From the NCBI GenBank assembly GCA_022819985.1, contig JAJEGH010000023.1, positions 62,001 through 126,000 of the forward strand: a DNA stretch of 64,000 nucleotides, in the 5' to 3' direction. This stretch comes from Alphaproteobacteria bacterium (GTDB lineage Bacteria; Pseudomonadota; Alphaproteobacteria; Bin65). The translations under genes were made by a program, and so were the position numbers. Shown here piece after piece: positions 9,029 to 17,477 of the stretch. Below the pieces are notes generated by a model, which made no database searches, was not told where the DNA came from, and saw only the letters and a list, made by a program, of their open reading frames with translations. Positions within the stretch are counted from its first letter, which is position 1; every line of letters begins with the position of its first letter.

Positions 9029-9742
9029 TCACGGGCAGCCGAGCCGGTCGGCCAGATCTACGAAATCCTCCGCCGCCAGGTCGGCGCCGTCCCAGGCTTC
9101 GAGGTCCTTCGTCTGGCCTTCGTCCGCCACTTCGGTGCGCCGGGGAACGAAAATCGTGCGCAGGCCCGCGTCGGCCGCGGCCCTGAGATCGTCGTTATGG
9201 GCCGCGACCAGCGCGACCTCTTCCGGCGCCAGGCCCAGCATCCCGGCCGCCGAGATATAGGCCTGCGGCATCGGCTTGTAGGCGCGGGCGACCTCGGCGC
9301 CGAGGATTGCGTCCCACGGAATGCCGGCCCGGCGCGCCATGTTCACGATCAGCGCGACGTTGCCGTTGGACAGCGCCGCGAGCGGGAATTTCGCGCGCAG
9401 CCGCGCCATGCCGGGCAGCGCGTCCGGCCACGGGTCGAGCCGGTGCCACGCCCGGTTCAGATCGTCGATCTCACCCTCCGAAAGGCCCGCGACGCCGAAT
9501 TCCTCCAGCACCTCCAGCAGGTTTTCGCGGTGCAGCACGTCCAGCCTGACGAAGCCGCGCCCGCCGCTGCGCACCCGCTCCATCGCCGGCTGGTAGCGCG
9601 CGCGCCAGGCGAGCGCAAAGCCGTTCCAGTCCAGCGCATGGCCCTTCGGCCCGAGCGCCGCCGCCGCCTCGCGCGCCACGCTGCGCCGCCAGTCCACCAC
9701 GGTCCCGAACACGTCGAAGGCGAGCGCCCTTACCGCCAGCAT
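9029..9742 (-). CDS. Haloacid dehalogenase type II-like HAD hydrolase
   Basis: A 237-aa HAD-superfamily protein. The nucleophile is D10 in LAFDVFGTVVDW, and the FGTVVDW form is typical of type II haloacid dehalogenases rather than phosphatases. Motif II is LAALSNGN, the motif III lysine is in VARAYKPMPQAY, and motif IV is LVAAHNDDLRAA. The HxND pattern and the lack of a DxD second aspartate favour L-2-haloacid dehalogenase-type chemistry over phosphate hydrolysis. It would be cytoplasmic. It starts about 100 bp from a divergent aminotransferase. Real substrate unknown; many family members with this signature are not proven dehalogenases. Confidence 0.82.
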   Translation of the reverse strand: MLAVRALAFDVFGTVVDWRRSVAREAAAALGPKGHALDWNGFALAWRARYQPAMERVRSGGRGFVRLDVLHRENLLEVLEEFGVAGLSEGEIDDLNRAWHRLDPWPDALPGMARLRAKFPLAALSNGNVALIVNMARRAGIPWDAILGAEVARAYKPMPQAYISAAGMLGLAPEEVALVAAHNDDLRAAADAGLRTIFVPRRTEVADEGQTKDLEAWDGADLAAEDFVDLADRLGCP

Positions 9743-9843
9743 GGCCTTTGCCCTCCCCGCCGCTCTCGGCTATCCGTATCCGGTGTATCGCACCGGCGCC
9801 GTCCGGCGCCAGCCCATCGAAGACACCCATCCGGGGACAGGAC

Positions 9844-11019
9844 ATGACCGCACCGCAGCTTGCCGCCCGCACCGGGCGGCTCGGCACCGAATCGGCCTTC
9901 GAGGTCCTGGCGCGCGCGACCGCGCTGGCGGCGCAGGGCCGGGACATCGTCAATCTCGGCATCGGCCAGCCGGATTTCGCGACGCCGGAGCATATCGTCG
10001 AGGCAGGCCGCAAGGCGCTCGCCGACGGCCATCACGGCTACACCCCGGCGGCCGGCGTGCCCGGCCTGCGCGAGGCCGTGGCGGCGGACATCCTGCGCCA
10101 CCGCGGCGTCGAGATCGATCCCGCGGCCGTGCTCATCATGCCCGGCGGCAAGCCGACCATGTTCTTCGCGCTGATGATGTTCGGCGAGCCCGGCGCCGAG
10201 ATCCTCTACCCCAACCCCGGCTTCCCGATCTACGAATCCGTCATCCGCTTTTCGGGCGCCACCCCGGTACCGATCGAACTGGCCGAGGACCGGGATTTCG
10301 CCTTCAGCGCCGACGCGGTGCTCGAAAAGATCACGGAACGCACCCGCCTCCTCATCCTCAACAGCCCGGCCAACCCGACCGGCGGCGTCACGCCGAAAGC
10401 CGAGATCGACGCGCTGGCCGCCGGGCTGGAGCGCTTTCCCCGTGTCGCCATCCTGAGCGACGAAATCTATTCCCGCCTGCTGTTCGACGGCGAAGCCCAC
10501 GCCTCCCTGCTCGCCTACGAGGCTCTGCGCGAGCGCACCGTCCTGCTCGACGGCTGGTCCAAGACCTACGCCATTACCGGCTGGCGGCTCGGCTACAGCG
10601 TGTGGCCGAAGGCGTGGGTCGATACCGCCGAGCGCCTGTCGATCAACTGCCATTCCTGCGTCAACGCGAGCGCCCAATATGCCGGCATCGCCGCTCTCGA
10701 AGGCCCGCAGGACGCCGTGGAGACCATGCGCGCGGCCTTCGAGCGCCGCCGCACCCTGATCGCGGAGCGGCTCAACGCCCTGCCCGGCGTGCGCTGCCGG
10801 ACGCCGGCCGGCGCCTTCTACGCCTTCCCGAACATCGAGGGCACGGGCCGCAACGCGCGGGAAATGCAGAACGGCATGCTCGAGGAGATCGGCGTCGCCG
10901 CCATCGCCGGCACCAGCTTCGGCGCCTTCGGCGAGGGCTTCCTGCGCTTCTCCTGCGCCAACAGCGCGGCCAACATCGAGCGCGCGATCGACCGCATGGC
11001 GGCGTGGCTGGCTGCCTGA
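9844..11019 (+). CDS. Pyridoxal-phosphate aminotransferase, aspartate aminotransferase-like
   Basis: A 391-aa fold-type I aminotransferase. Key elements are NLGIGQPDFATPEHIVEA near the N-terminus, NSPANPTGG, ILSDEIYSRLLFDG, and the PLP lysine in LDGWSKTYAITGWRLGY near residue 240. FLRFSCANS holds the C-terminal substrate-binding arginine. I chose the ATG at 9844 because GGGGACAGG lies just before it and homologous proteins begin near here; the ORF runs 32 residues further upstream through Pro/Ser/Arg-rich sequence without conserved character. It is divergent from the HAD gene and followed by the glnB promoter region. Probably an Asp/aromatic-type enzyme, specificity not readable. Confidence 0.85.
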   Translation: MTAPQLAARTGRLGTESAFEVLARATALAAQGRDIVNLGIGQPDFATPEHIVEAGRKALADGHHGYTPAAGVPGLREAVAADILRHRGVEIDPAAVLIMPGGKPTMFFALMMFGEPGAEILYPNPGFPIYESVIRFSGATPVPIELAEDRDFAFSADAVLEKITERTRLLILNSPANPTGGVTPKAEIDALAAGLERFPRVAILSDEIYSRLLFDGEAHASLLAYEALRERTVLLDGWSKTYAITGWRLGYSVWPKAWVDTAERLSINCHSCVNASAQYAGIAALEGPQDAVETMRAAFERRRTLIAERLNALPGVRCRTPAGAFYAFPNIEGTGRNAREMQNGMLEEIGVAAIAGTSFGAFGEGFLRFSCANSAANIERAIDRMAAWLAA

Positions 11020-11032
11020 ATGCGCGGCACCC

Positions 11033-11049
11033 TGCCTGAAAAACAGGCA
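11033..11049. terminator. Inverted repeat after the aminotransferase gene
   Basis: TGCCTG-aaaaa-CAGGCA lies 14 bp past the stop codon. It may form a weak terminator hairpin, although no T-run follows. It is also upstream of the sigma-54 promoter of glnB, so an enhancer-binding (NtrC-like) site is an alternative, but it does not match the usual NtrC box well. Confidence 0.35.
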
Positions 11050-11166
11050 CGCCGGCCGGGGCCGCCGGCGCCGGCGGCCGGGAACGAGCCGGAAACGCGC
11101 CGGGAACGCCCGAAAATCCGGCCTTAAAGTTCGCCTTCCGCTGCGGTTCACTTGCCGCATTGCGGT

Positions 11167-11182
11167 TGGCATGGATGTTGCT
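11167..11182 (+). promoter_or_regulatory. Sigma-54 (RpoN) promoter of glnB-glnA
   Basis: TGGCAT-ggatg-TTGCT matches the -24/-12 consensus TGGCAC-N5-TTGCA with correct GG-to-GC spacing. It lies about 90 bp before the glnB ATG. A sigma-54 promoter at this place agrees with nitrogen control of glnBA through NtrC in many proteobacteria. No clear NtrC site was identified. Confidence 0.75.
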
Positions 11183-11186
11183 CTAA

Positions 11187-11612
<426 letters not shown>

Positions 11613-11685
11613 CCGCCGTCCGCCGGACCCGAACCCACCCGAAAACCCATCCGAAAACACCGCAGCCAACAGAGTGGAACCCGAC

Positions 11686-13095
11686 ATGTCCGATGTGAAT
11701 TCCGTACTCAAACAAATCCGCGACGAGGACGTCCAGTTCGTCGATCTGCGGTTCACCGATCCGCGGGGCAAATGGCAGCACACCGCCCAGGCCGCGCAGA
11801 CGATCGACGAGGACACCTTCGAGGACGGCATCATGTTCGACGGCTCGTCGATCGCCGGCTGGAAGGCGATCAACGAATCGGACATGGCGCTGCTGCCCGA
11901 TCCGGAGACCGCGGTGATGGACCCGTTCACGGCGCAGTCGACCATGATCCTGTTCTGCGACGTGCTCGAACCGACCTCGGGCCAGCCCTACGGCCGCGAC
12001 CCGCGTTCGACCGCCAAGAAGGCGATCGGCTATATGGGCGAGGCCGGCATCGCGGACACCGCCTTTTTCGGCCCGGAGGCCGAGTTCTTCGTGTTCGACG
12101 ACGTGCGCTTCGCCGCCGACATGAACCACACCTTCTTCCAGATCGATTCGGAGGAAGGCCCCTACAATTCCGGCACCGAATACGAGGACGGCAACCTGGG
12201 CCACCGGCCGCGCCTGAAGGGCGGCTATTTCCCGGTCCAGCCGGTCGACCAGGGCGCCGACATGCGCGCCGAGATGCTGACCATGATCCAGCAGATGGGC
12301 GTGGAGACCGAGAAGCACCATCACGAGGTGGCGCCCTCGCAGCATGAGCTGGGCATCAAGTTCGGCCCGCTGGTCGCCCTGGCCGACTCCATGCAGATCT
12401 ACAAATACTGCGTCCACATGATCGCCAACAAATGGGGCAAGACGGCGACCTTCATGCCCAAGCCCGTGGTCGGCGACAACGGCTCGGGCATGCATGTCCA
12501 CCAGTCGCTGTGGCGCGACGGCAACCCGCTGTTCGCCGGCAACCAGTATGCCGACCTGTCGGAGATGTGCCTGCACTATATCGGCGGGGTGATGAAGCAC
12601 GCCAAGGCGATCAACGCCTTCGCCAACGCCACGACCAACAGCTACAAGCGGCTGATCCCGGGCTTCGAGGCGCCGGTGCTGCTCGCCTATTCGGCGCGCA
12701 ACCGCTCGGCGTCGTGCCGCATCCCCTATGTCGCCTCGCCCAACGGCAAGCGCGTCGAGGTCCGCTTCCCGGATGCGGCCGGCAACCCCTACTACACCTT
12801 CACGGCGATGCTGATGGCCGGCCTCGACGGCATCCAGAACAAGATCCATCCGGGCGACCCGATGGACAAGGACCTCTACGACCTGCCGCCGGAGGAGCTG
12901 ACCGACATCCCGACGGTCTGCGGCTCGCTGCGCGAGGCCCTGGGGGCGCTCGACGCCGACCGGGACTTCCTCAAGAAGGGCGAGGTCTTCAACGACGACC
13001 TGATCGACGGCTACATCGACCTCAAATGGGAGGAGGTCTACTATCTCGAACACACCACCCACCCGGTGGAGTTCGACATGTATTACAGCGCGTAG
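11686..13095 (+). CDS. glnA: Type I glutamine synthetase
   Basis: A 469-aa GSI-beta type glutamine synthetase that makes glutamine from glutamate, ammonia and ATP as a cytoplasmic dodecamer. Seen are the beta-Asp50 latch region [18 protein letters not shown], the metal/ammonia site PEAEFFVFD, the ATP-site block [16 protein letters not shown], the glutamate-binding [10 protein letters not shown] and, near residue 398, the adenylylation tyrosine motif [11 protein letters not shown] chose ATG 11686 (MSDVNSVLK); the track start is a GTG four codons earlier. It is co-transcribed with glnB and followed by a strong terminator. Regulation by PII/GlnE adenylylation is expected from the tyrosine motif. 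Confidence 0.98.
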   Translation: MSDVNSVLKQIRDEDVQFVDLRFTDPRGKWQHTAQAAQTIDEDTFEDGIMFDGSSIAGWKAINESDMALLPDPETAVMDPFTAQSTMILFCDVLEPTSGQPYGRDPRSTAKKAIGYMGEAGIADTAFFGPEAEFFVFDDVRFAADMNHTFFQIDSEEGPYNSGTEYEDGNLGHRPRLKGGYFPVQPVDQGADMRAEMLTMIQQMGVETEKHHHEVAPSQHELGIKFGPLVALADSMQIYKYCVHMIANKWGKTATFMPKPVVGDNGSGMHVHQSLWRDGNPLFAGNQYADLSEMCLHYIGGVMKHAKAINAFANATTNSYKRLIPGFEAPVLLAYSARNRSASCRIPYVASPNGKRVEVRFPDAAGNPYYTFTAMLMAGLDGIQNKIHPGDPMDKDLYDLPPEELTDIPTVCGSLREALGALDADRDFLKKGEVFNDDLIDGYIDLKWEEVYYLEHTTHPVEFDMYYSA

Positions 13096-13129
13096 GGGGC
13101 GGCGCCCTCCACGCCGGAAATGCGAAAGA

Positions 13130-13157
13130 CCCGCCGTCCCCGGACGGCGGGTTTTTT
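13130..13157 (+). terminator. Rho-independent terminator of glnA
   Basis: Perfect 10-bp stem CCCGCCGTCC/GGACGGCGGG with a 2-nt apex, followed by TTTTTT. It lies 34 bp after the glnA stop codon. It also marks the boundary where the sequence turns sharply AT-rich. Confidence 0.95.
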
Positions 13158-13329
13158 CGAATCTTAGAAGTGCTAAAATTTTCTTAGAAGCATCGTCGAG
13201 TTGGAAAATTTAATTTGCGGAATTTCACACGTTGTCAGAAGAAGTATCACATCTGCCCAAGGCGTATCCGGCAGAAGTGATCAGTACAAAGAGAGTTAAT
13301 GACTCTGAAAATACCAACAGGACACGAAA

Positions 13330-13869
13330 ATGATCTACGTTGAGCGTGCATTATTTCTGATTGGAGATCCAGATTCGGGCAAGAGCACTCAGATGAGAAG
13401 TGCATTCCTAGACTGGCGGCTGGGAAGGAAAAGCACAATTCCAAATCAAAATAATATTTCGCGAGTTTGCCAAATTAGCAACGAACGTTGGCTTTATTTT
13501 CGATTGTCTTCACCCCATGAAACGAAAGAGGACATCAATGAGTTTTTTGAAAAATTCGAGAAAGAAATGAAAAAGCGCAAATTAAATTCAATGCGTTGGA
13601 ATTTCGCTAGCGCATTGCAGATTACGCCTAGGAATAAGGTTCAGTTGCCTATTGACCAAATCATCGCCAAATTCAACACACGATTTTCGCCGGAGAGGAT
13701 GCGAGCAATAATTCTTTCTCCCAATCGGAAGAATGCCGTCCTACCAACGCATACAATAAAGAATATTATCGGAAGTTTATGGAGTGTTGACTGCGAAGTT
13801 TTAGTAGTCGATGCTACTGATCGCGAAGCGAACGGGTTTATTATTTCCGATTATTTTGATTTTACCTAA
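13330..13869 (+). CDS. Unrecognised AT-rich gene with a P-loop, likely horizontally acquired
   Basis: A 179-aa protein I do not recognise. Residues 8-25 hold a Walker A-like P-loop, LFLIGDPDSGKSTQMRS, so nucleotide binding is likely. A charged helical segment, ETKEDINEFFEKFEKEMKKR, follows near residue 68. LWSVDCEVLVVDATDRE near the C-terminus could be a beta-strand with a Walker B-like end. The base composition is far more AT-rich than anything else in the window, and codons such as AAA, AAT and TTT dominate. AGGA precedes the ATG. It lies between the glnA terminator and a Xre/RES pair on the opposite strand, so a small transferred patch is likely. Too short for a full AAA+ or STAND protein. 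Confidence 0.6.
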   Translation: MIYVERALFLIGDPDSGKSTQMRSAFLDWRLGRKSTIPNQNNISRVCQISNERWLYFRLSSPHETKEDINEFFEKFEKEMKKRKLNSMRWNFASALQITPRNKVQLPIDQIIAKFNTRFSPERMRAIILSPNRKNAVLPTHTIKNIIGSLWSVDCEVLVVDATDREANGFIISDYFDFT

Positions 13870-13942
13870 GATATGTCTGTAGAATATTCTCATTGGTGCT
13901 CGAAAGAAGATTAAGGCCCGCAAGGAAAAACGAAGCGATTAT

Positions 13943-14536
13943 TCACCCGAAGCCAATCATGCCGTGGTTCCCGACGACTTCCTTCTCGATCCGCGTCTCC
14001 TGCTCGCAGAAGACGACCAGAGTGTTCGACGCCGGCTCGCGGGCGCTCGGGACGAGCAGGCCGTCGGCGCCGAGGAAGGCGCAGGCTTCGGCGATCTCCT
14101 GCGAGCGCGGAGTTTCCCGCTGCCGCTCCAGGTAGCTGAGCCGGCCGTACCGCGCGGTTTCCATGCCGACGGCGGCCAGCGCCTCCGGATCGGAAAACCG
14201 CATGACCGCTTCGAGCGATACCCGCAGTTCGTACAGCTCGTAGCGCACCCTGGACGGCGGGATCGGCTGGCCGCGATAGAGATGGAAACGCCGTTCGGCA
14301 ATCGCCGCTTCCCGGCTCTCCGACGTGTAGAGGACGTCCAGGCTGCCGTCGTCCCAGCGGCCGCCCGAGCGCCAGCACGCCAGGGGATCGCGGCCCTCGC
14401 GGACCGAGCGCCACACCGTTCCGGCCCAGGGCGCCTGCGCGACGGTCTCCAGGGCGTCGAGAAGCCGCCGGTCGCGTATCCTGCGTATCCTGCCTCCGGG
14501 CCGGACCCCGGGCCGGAAGCGGTCCCCGCGCGCCAT
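13943..14536 (-). CDS. RES-domain toxin (type II TA, NAD+-depleting family)
   Basis: A 197-aa RES-domain protein. The domain core is visible as TVWRSVREG, then SGGRWDDGSLDVLYTSES followed by AAIAERRFHL, the pattern that gives the family its Arg, Glu and Ser hallmark residues. Characterised members (Res, MbcT) consume NAD+. A 30-residue arginine/glycine-rich N-terminus precedes the domain. It starts 2 bp after the antitoxin stop on the same strand, so the antitoxin is translated first. A second, clearly different RES gene is at 50115-50597. The domain call is firm; activity is inferred from the family. Confidence 0.88.
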   Translation of the reverse strand: MARGDRFRPGVRPGGRIRRIRDRRLLDALETVAQAPWAGTVWRSVREGRDPLACWRSGGRWDDGSLDVLYTSESREAAIAERRFHLYRGQPIPPSRVRYELYELRVSLEAVMRFSDPEALAAVGMETARYGRLSYLERQRETPRSQEIAEACAFLGADGLLVPSAREPASNTLVVFCEQETRIEKEVVGNHGMIGFG

Positions 14537-14538
14537 GT

Positions 14539-14889
14539 TCAGAGATAGGCGTCGGCGTCGAGACGGTCGATAATCGCGATAACCTCTTCCGCCCGCCCGC
14601 TATGGAGCAGGTCGATGGCCCGTTCGCCGTCCAGTTGCGGGTGCAGGGCGTAGAGCCAGGCGCGGATTTCCTCCCGGCCGTAATATTCGCTCAGCCGCAG
14701 CACGACATAGGACAGGTCCGACATGATGAGTTGCGTCCTGGGGTGCGGCGACTTCCGCCCGCTCGCCCACCGCGAGACCGTCGCTTTGGAGACGCCGGCG
14801 AAGTTGGCGATGTCGGTGCCCTTCAGCCCGCCGGTCTCCTGCAACCGGCCGATAAACCGCGCGACCGGCTGGACTTGCGCCCTGGTCAT
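14539..14889 (-). CDS. Xre/MbcA/ParS-type antitoxin of the RES module
   Basis: A 116-aa antitoxin. Residues 20-50 form a Xre-like helix-turn-helix, IANFAGVSKATVSRWASGRKSPHP. The C-terminal half is the toxin-binding DUF2384 region, with WLYALHPQLDGERAIDLLHSGRAEEVIAIIDRL. In the family this pair forms a complex that blocks the RES active site and represses its own promoter. A perfect 10-bp inverted repeat lies 22 bp before the ATG and is the probable operator. The gene is followed directly by the RES toxin gene. Confidence 0.9.
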   Translation of the reverse strand: MTRAQVQPVARFIGRLQETGGLKGTDIANFAGVSKATVSRWASGRKSPHPRTQLIMSDLSYVVLRLSEYYGREEIRAWLYALHPQLDGERAIDLLHSGRAEEVIAIIDRLDADAYL

Positions 14890-14911
14890 AAGGCCCCCCG
14901 GAATTCGATTT

Positions 14912-14940
14912 TCGTTTCAGAAATATTCGCTCTGAAACGA
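14912..14940. promoter_or_regulatory. Operator palindrome of the Xre/RES module
   Basis: TCGTTTCAGA-aatattcgc-TCTGAAACGA is a perfect 10-bp inverted repeat with a 9-nt spacer, just upstream of the antitoxin ATG at 14889. The AT-rich spacer and flanks could hold the -10 element. Position and symmetry fit autoregulation by the antitoxin or its complex with the toxin. Confidence 0.75.
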
Positions 14941-15164
14941 TAAAGTCAATTTTTCCGGCCATGTCCGCGCGACGCCACTGGGCGATGCGCCGGACCGGCG
15001 ACGCCGAATTCGCGGACGCCCGGAAAACCGCTTGACCTTCTATAACAGAACATTATATGAACATAAATGCTCCCGCTCCGGCCGGAACGACGGGCAAGGG
15101 CGAAGAAAGGAGCGTCATGACGGATCATGACATTTCCTGACACATCGCACCGCCTCCCCTTCCC

Positions 15165-15322
15165 GTCATTTCGACCGGAGCCCCGGCCCCCGGCCGGGGC
15201 GGAGTGGAGAAACCCGATCGGCGTTCCCCCGGAAAACAGCGGCGACGCCGCAGGCTCCGGCATCCGGCCGGCCTCCGTCGCCGGCCGGATTTCTCCGCTC
15301 GCTTCGCTTCGGTCGAAATGAC
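15165..15322. repeat. Dispersed imperfect palindromic repeat, family A, copy 2
   Basis: Opens with GTCATTTCGACCGGAGCC, shares the central CCGGCCTCCGTCGCCGGCCGGATTTC block with copy 1, and closes with GGTCGAAATGAC. A further degenerate right end follows near 15340. Confidence 0.8.
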
Positions 15323-15521
15323 GATGGGGGTTACACTTCGGTCGAAATGCCGGAGGAGGAACGTCCGGTCGGAACGACGGGCAAGGGTGGAACGGGCGAA
15401 GGGAATCGAAGCCTGACAAAACATGACATTTCCTGACACACGACAGCGGAGCGCGACCGGGTGGCAGATCATGACATTTCATGACACGAGCCGCCCCCTC
15501 TCTTGTCACCCCGGACGCCTG

Positions 15522-15620
15522 CCCCGGACCCCGATCCGGGGAGCGCAGCGACGCTCCGGGGTCCAGGGCCACAGGGAAGACCGTTCGGGTCGCCTCTGGG
15601 CCCCGGATCGGGGTCCGGGG
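15522..15620. repeat. Perfect 20-bp inverted repeat
   Basis: CCCCGGACCCCGATCCGGGG at 15522-15541 and its exact reverse complement at 15601-15620, 59 bp apart. It lies inside the repeat array and is unrelated to family A. It could be another dispersed element or form a cruciform. Confidence 0.8.
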
Positions 15621-15731
15621 CGGCACGGTGTTGCGTTCGGTCCGAGCCCGGAGCGCCATGACCGATCATGACGGATCATGACATTTCCCGACACATCCCA
15701 GGACCGCCCTCCCGACCGGGCACCCCTCACC

Positions 15732-15880
15732 GTCATCCCGACTGAGCGCCCCTCACCGTCATCCCGACTGAGATAGAGCGAATGGAGGGATCCCGGCTCG
15801 ATCGCGGAAATGCAAAACCCGGATGCCGGCGACGGGATTCCTCCGCTACGCGGACTGGCGTCCGCTCCGGCCGGAATGAC
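15732..15880. repeat. Dispersed imperfect palindromic repeat, family A, variant copy 3
   Basis: The left end GTCATCCCGACTGAG is present twice in tandem (about 15732 and 15757), and the right end is CCGGCCGGAATGAC. It contains GGATTCCTCCGCT as in copy 1. This is a diverged member of the same family. Confidence 0.65.
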
Positions 15881-16013
15881 GGGAGAGAGCGAAGAAAGGA
15901 GCGCCATGACAAAACATGACATTCCCTGACATCCACGGCATCCCCGCGCGCCGCCCCCGGACGGCGGCCCGGAAAAAGGGGCGCGATATCGTGCATTCCG
16001 GGCCGCGGATGCC

Positions 16014-17357
16014 CTATGCCCCGGGTAGGCATTCCTGGAAGGCGACCGGCCTGCCGGCGGGCGGCCCGGTCAGTTCGTCCTCGCGCATGACGATATTCCC
16101 CCGGACCACCGTGGCTTTCGGCCATCCGGTCACCGTCGTGCCGTCGAACGGCGTCCAGCCGCAGCGGGTCTCCATCCAGCCGTTCGTTATCGTGCGCCGC
16201 GCCTTGAGATCGACGATGGTGAAATCCGCGTCGTAGCCCAGGGCGATCCGGCCCTTGCCGGCGATGCCGTAGATCCGGTTCGGGCCCGCGCCGGTCAGGT
16301 CGACGAAGCGTTCGAGGCTCAGCCGCCCGGCGTTGACATGATCGAGCATCAGCGGAACCAGCGTCTGCACGCCGGGCATCCCGGACGGGCTGGCGGGATA
16401 GGCCTGCTCCTTCTCCTCCCGCGTATGGGGCGCGTGGTCGGAGCCGATCACGTCGATGACCCCGTCGGCGACGGCCTGCCACAGCGCCTCGCGGTGCCGG
16501 GCTTCGCGGACCGGCGGGTTCATCTGGGCGTAGCTGCCCCGGCGCTCGTAGCATTCCGGCGCCGACAGGGTGAGATGCTGGGGCGTCGTCTCGACCGTCG
16601 CGATATCCTTCGCAGCGGCGAGCAGCGGGAGTTCCTCGGCCGTCGAGATGTGCAAAACATGGATGCGCCGGCCGGTCTCGCGCGCCAGCGCCAGGATGCG
16701 CTTCGTGGCCAGCAACGCCGTCTCGACATCGCGCAGGTGCGGATGCTGCACGGCCCCGGCCGCCGGGTCGAGCAGCGCCTTGCGCGCATTCAGCCGGTCT
16801 TCGTCCTCGGCATGGATGGCGGCGCGCCGGCGTCCGCTCGCCAGCACCCGGCGCAGGGTCGCATCGTCTGCGACCAGCAGCGAGCCGGTGGAACTGCCCA
16901 TGAAGATCTTGACGCCCGCGCAGCCCGGCAGCCACTCCAGCGCACCGAGCGCCTCGGCGTTGGCATCGGTCGCACCGAGGAAGAACGCATGGTCGCACCA
17001 GGCCCGCCCCTCGGCCCGGCGGAGCTTCTCGGCGAGCGCGTCGGCCGAATCGGTGTTCGGCGAGGTGTTCGGCATTTCGAAGATCGCCGTGACGCCGCCT
17101 TTCGCAGCGCCGCGCGTGCCGGTCTCCAGGTCCTCCTTGTGCTCCAGCCCCGGCTCGCGGAAATGGACCTGGGTGTCGATGACGCCGGGCAGGACGTGCA
17201 GGCCGGCGGCGTCGAAGCGTTCGGCCGCGGCGGCCCGGCCCAGATCGCCCAGCGCCGCAATCCGCCCGTCCCGCACGCCGACATCGGCCGCGACGCGGCC
17301 CATCGGCGTCAACGCCGTGCCGCCGGAAATCACCAGATCGAAGGAATTGCCGTTCAT
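16014..17357 (-). CDS. pyrC: Dihydroorotase (class I amidohydrolase)
   Basis: A 447-aa amidohydrolase with all class I dihydroorotase landmarks: DTQVHFREPGLEHKEDL, FEMPNTSPNTDS, the carboxylated-lysine strand GVKIFMGSSTGSLLV, the metal-ligand histidines in AAIHAEDEDR and HVLHISTAEE, and the catalytic-aspartate loop IGSDHAPHTREEK. The enzyme cyclises carbamoyl-aspartate in pyrimidine synthesis. The first ligand of the usual HxH pair is Gln here (QVH), a variant I recall from alphaproteobacterial homologues. I chose ATG 17357 (MNGNSFDL); the track ORF extends 249 residues upstream without support. It is divergent from ygfZ. A non-pyrimidine amidohydrolase role cannot be excluded. Confidence 0.85.
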   Translation of the reverse strand: MNGNSFDLVISGGTALTPMGRVAADVGVRDGRIAALGDLGRAAAAERFDAAGLHVLPGVIDTQVHFREPGLEHKEDLETGTRGAAKGGVTAIFEMPNTSPNTDSADALAEKLRRAEGRAWCDHAFFLGATDANAEALGALEWLPGCAGVKIFMGSSTGSLLVADDATLRRVLASGRRRAAIHAEDEDRLNARKALLDPAAGAVQHPHLRDVETALLATKRILALARETGRRIHVLHISTAEELPLLAAAKDIATVETTPQHLTLSAPECYERRGSYAQMNPPVREARHREALWQAVADGVIDVIGSDHAPHTREEKEQAYPASPSGMPGVQTLVPLMLDHVNAGRLSLERFVDLTGAGPNRIYGIAGKGRIALGYDADFTIVDLKARRTITNGWMETRCGWTPFDGTTVTGWPKATVVRGNIVMREDELTGPPAGRPVAFQECLPGA

Positions 17358-17477
17358 GCCGTCGCCCGTCGCCGCTGCCGCCCCGTTCCGTTTCATATAC
17401 CGCGCAGCGGCGGCGTTGAAGGATTTCCCGGCGCATCTAGATAAGCGGTGGCCGAAACCGGAGAGAGCCCGCCGCAA

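Larger units (their letters stand above)
15126..15932. repeat. Composite repeat array with five CATGACATTTCCTGACAC units
   Basis: The 1.1-kb gap between the antitoxin and the dihydroorotase gene holds no supported gene. Five near-identical 18-bp units, consensus CATGACATTTCCTGACAC, lie at 15126, 15422, 15470, 15677 and 15915. Several are preceded by a related block (GCTCCGGCCGGAAYGACGGG then [22 protein letters not shown]), seen at about 15071 and 15864. Family-A palindromic repeats lie between the units. Spacing is irregular and flanks differ, so this is neither a CRISPR array nor a simple tandem repeat. Confidence 0.75.

Noticed and set aside
15126-15932. CRISPR array
   Set aside because: Repeat units are 18 bp with irregular spacing (about 30-290 bp), contain other repeats between them and have no cas genes nearby.
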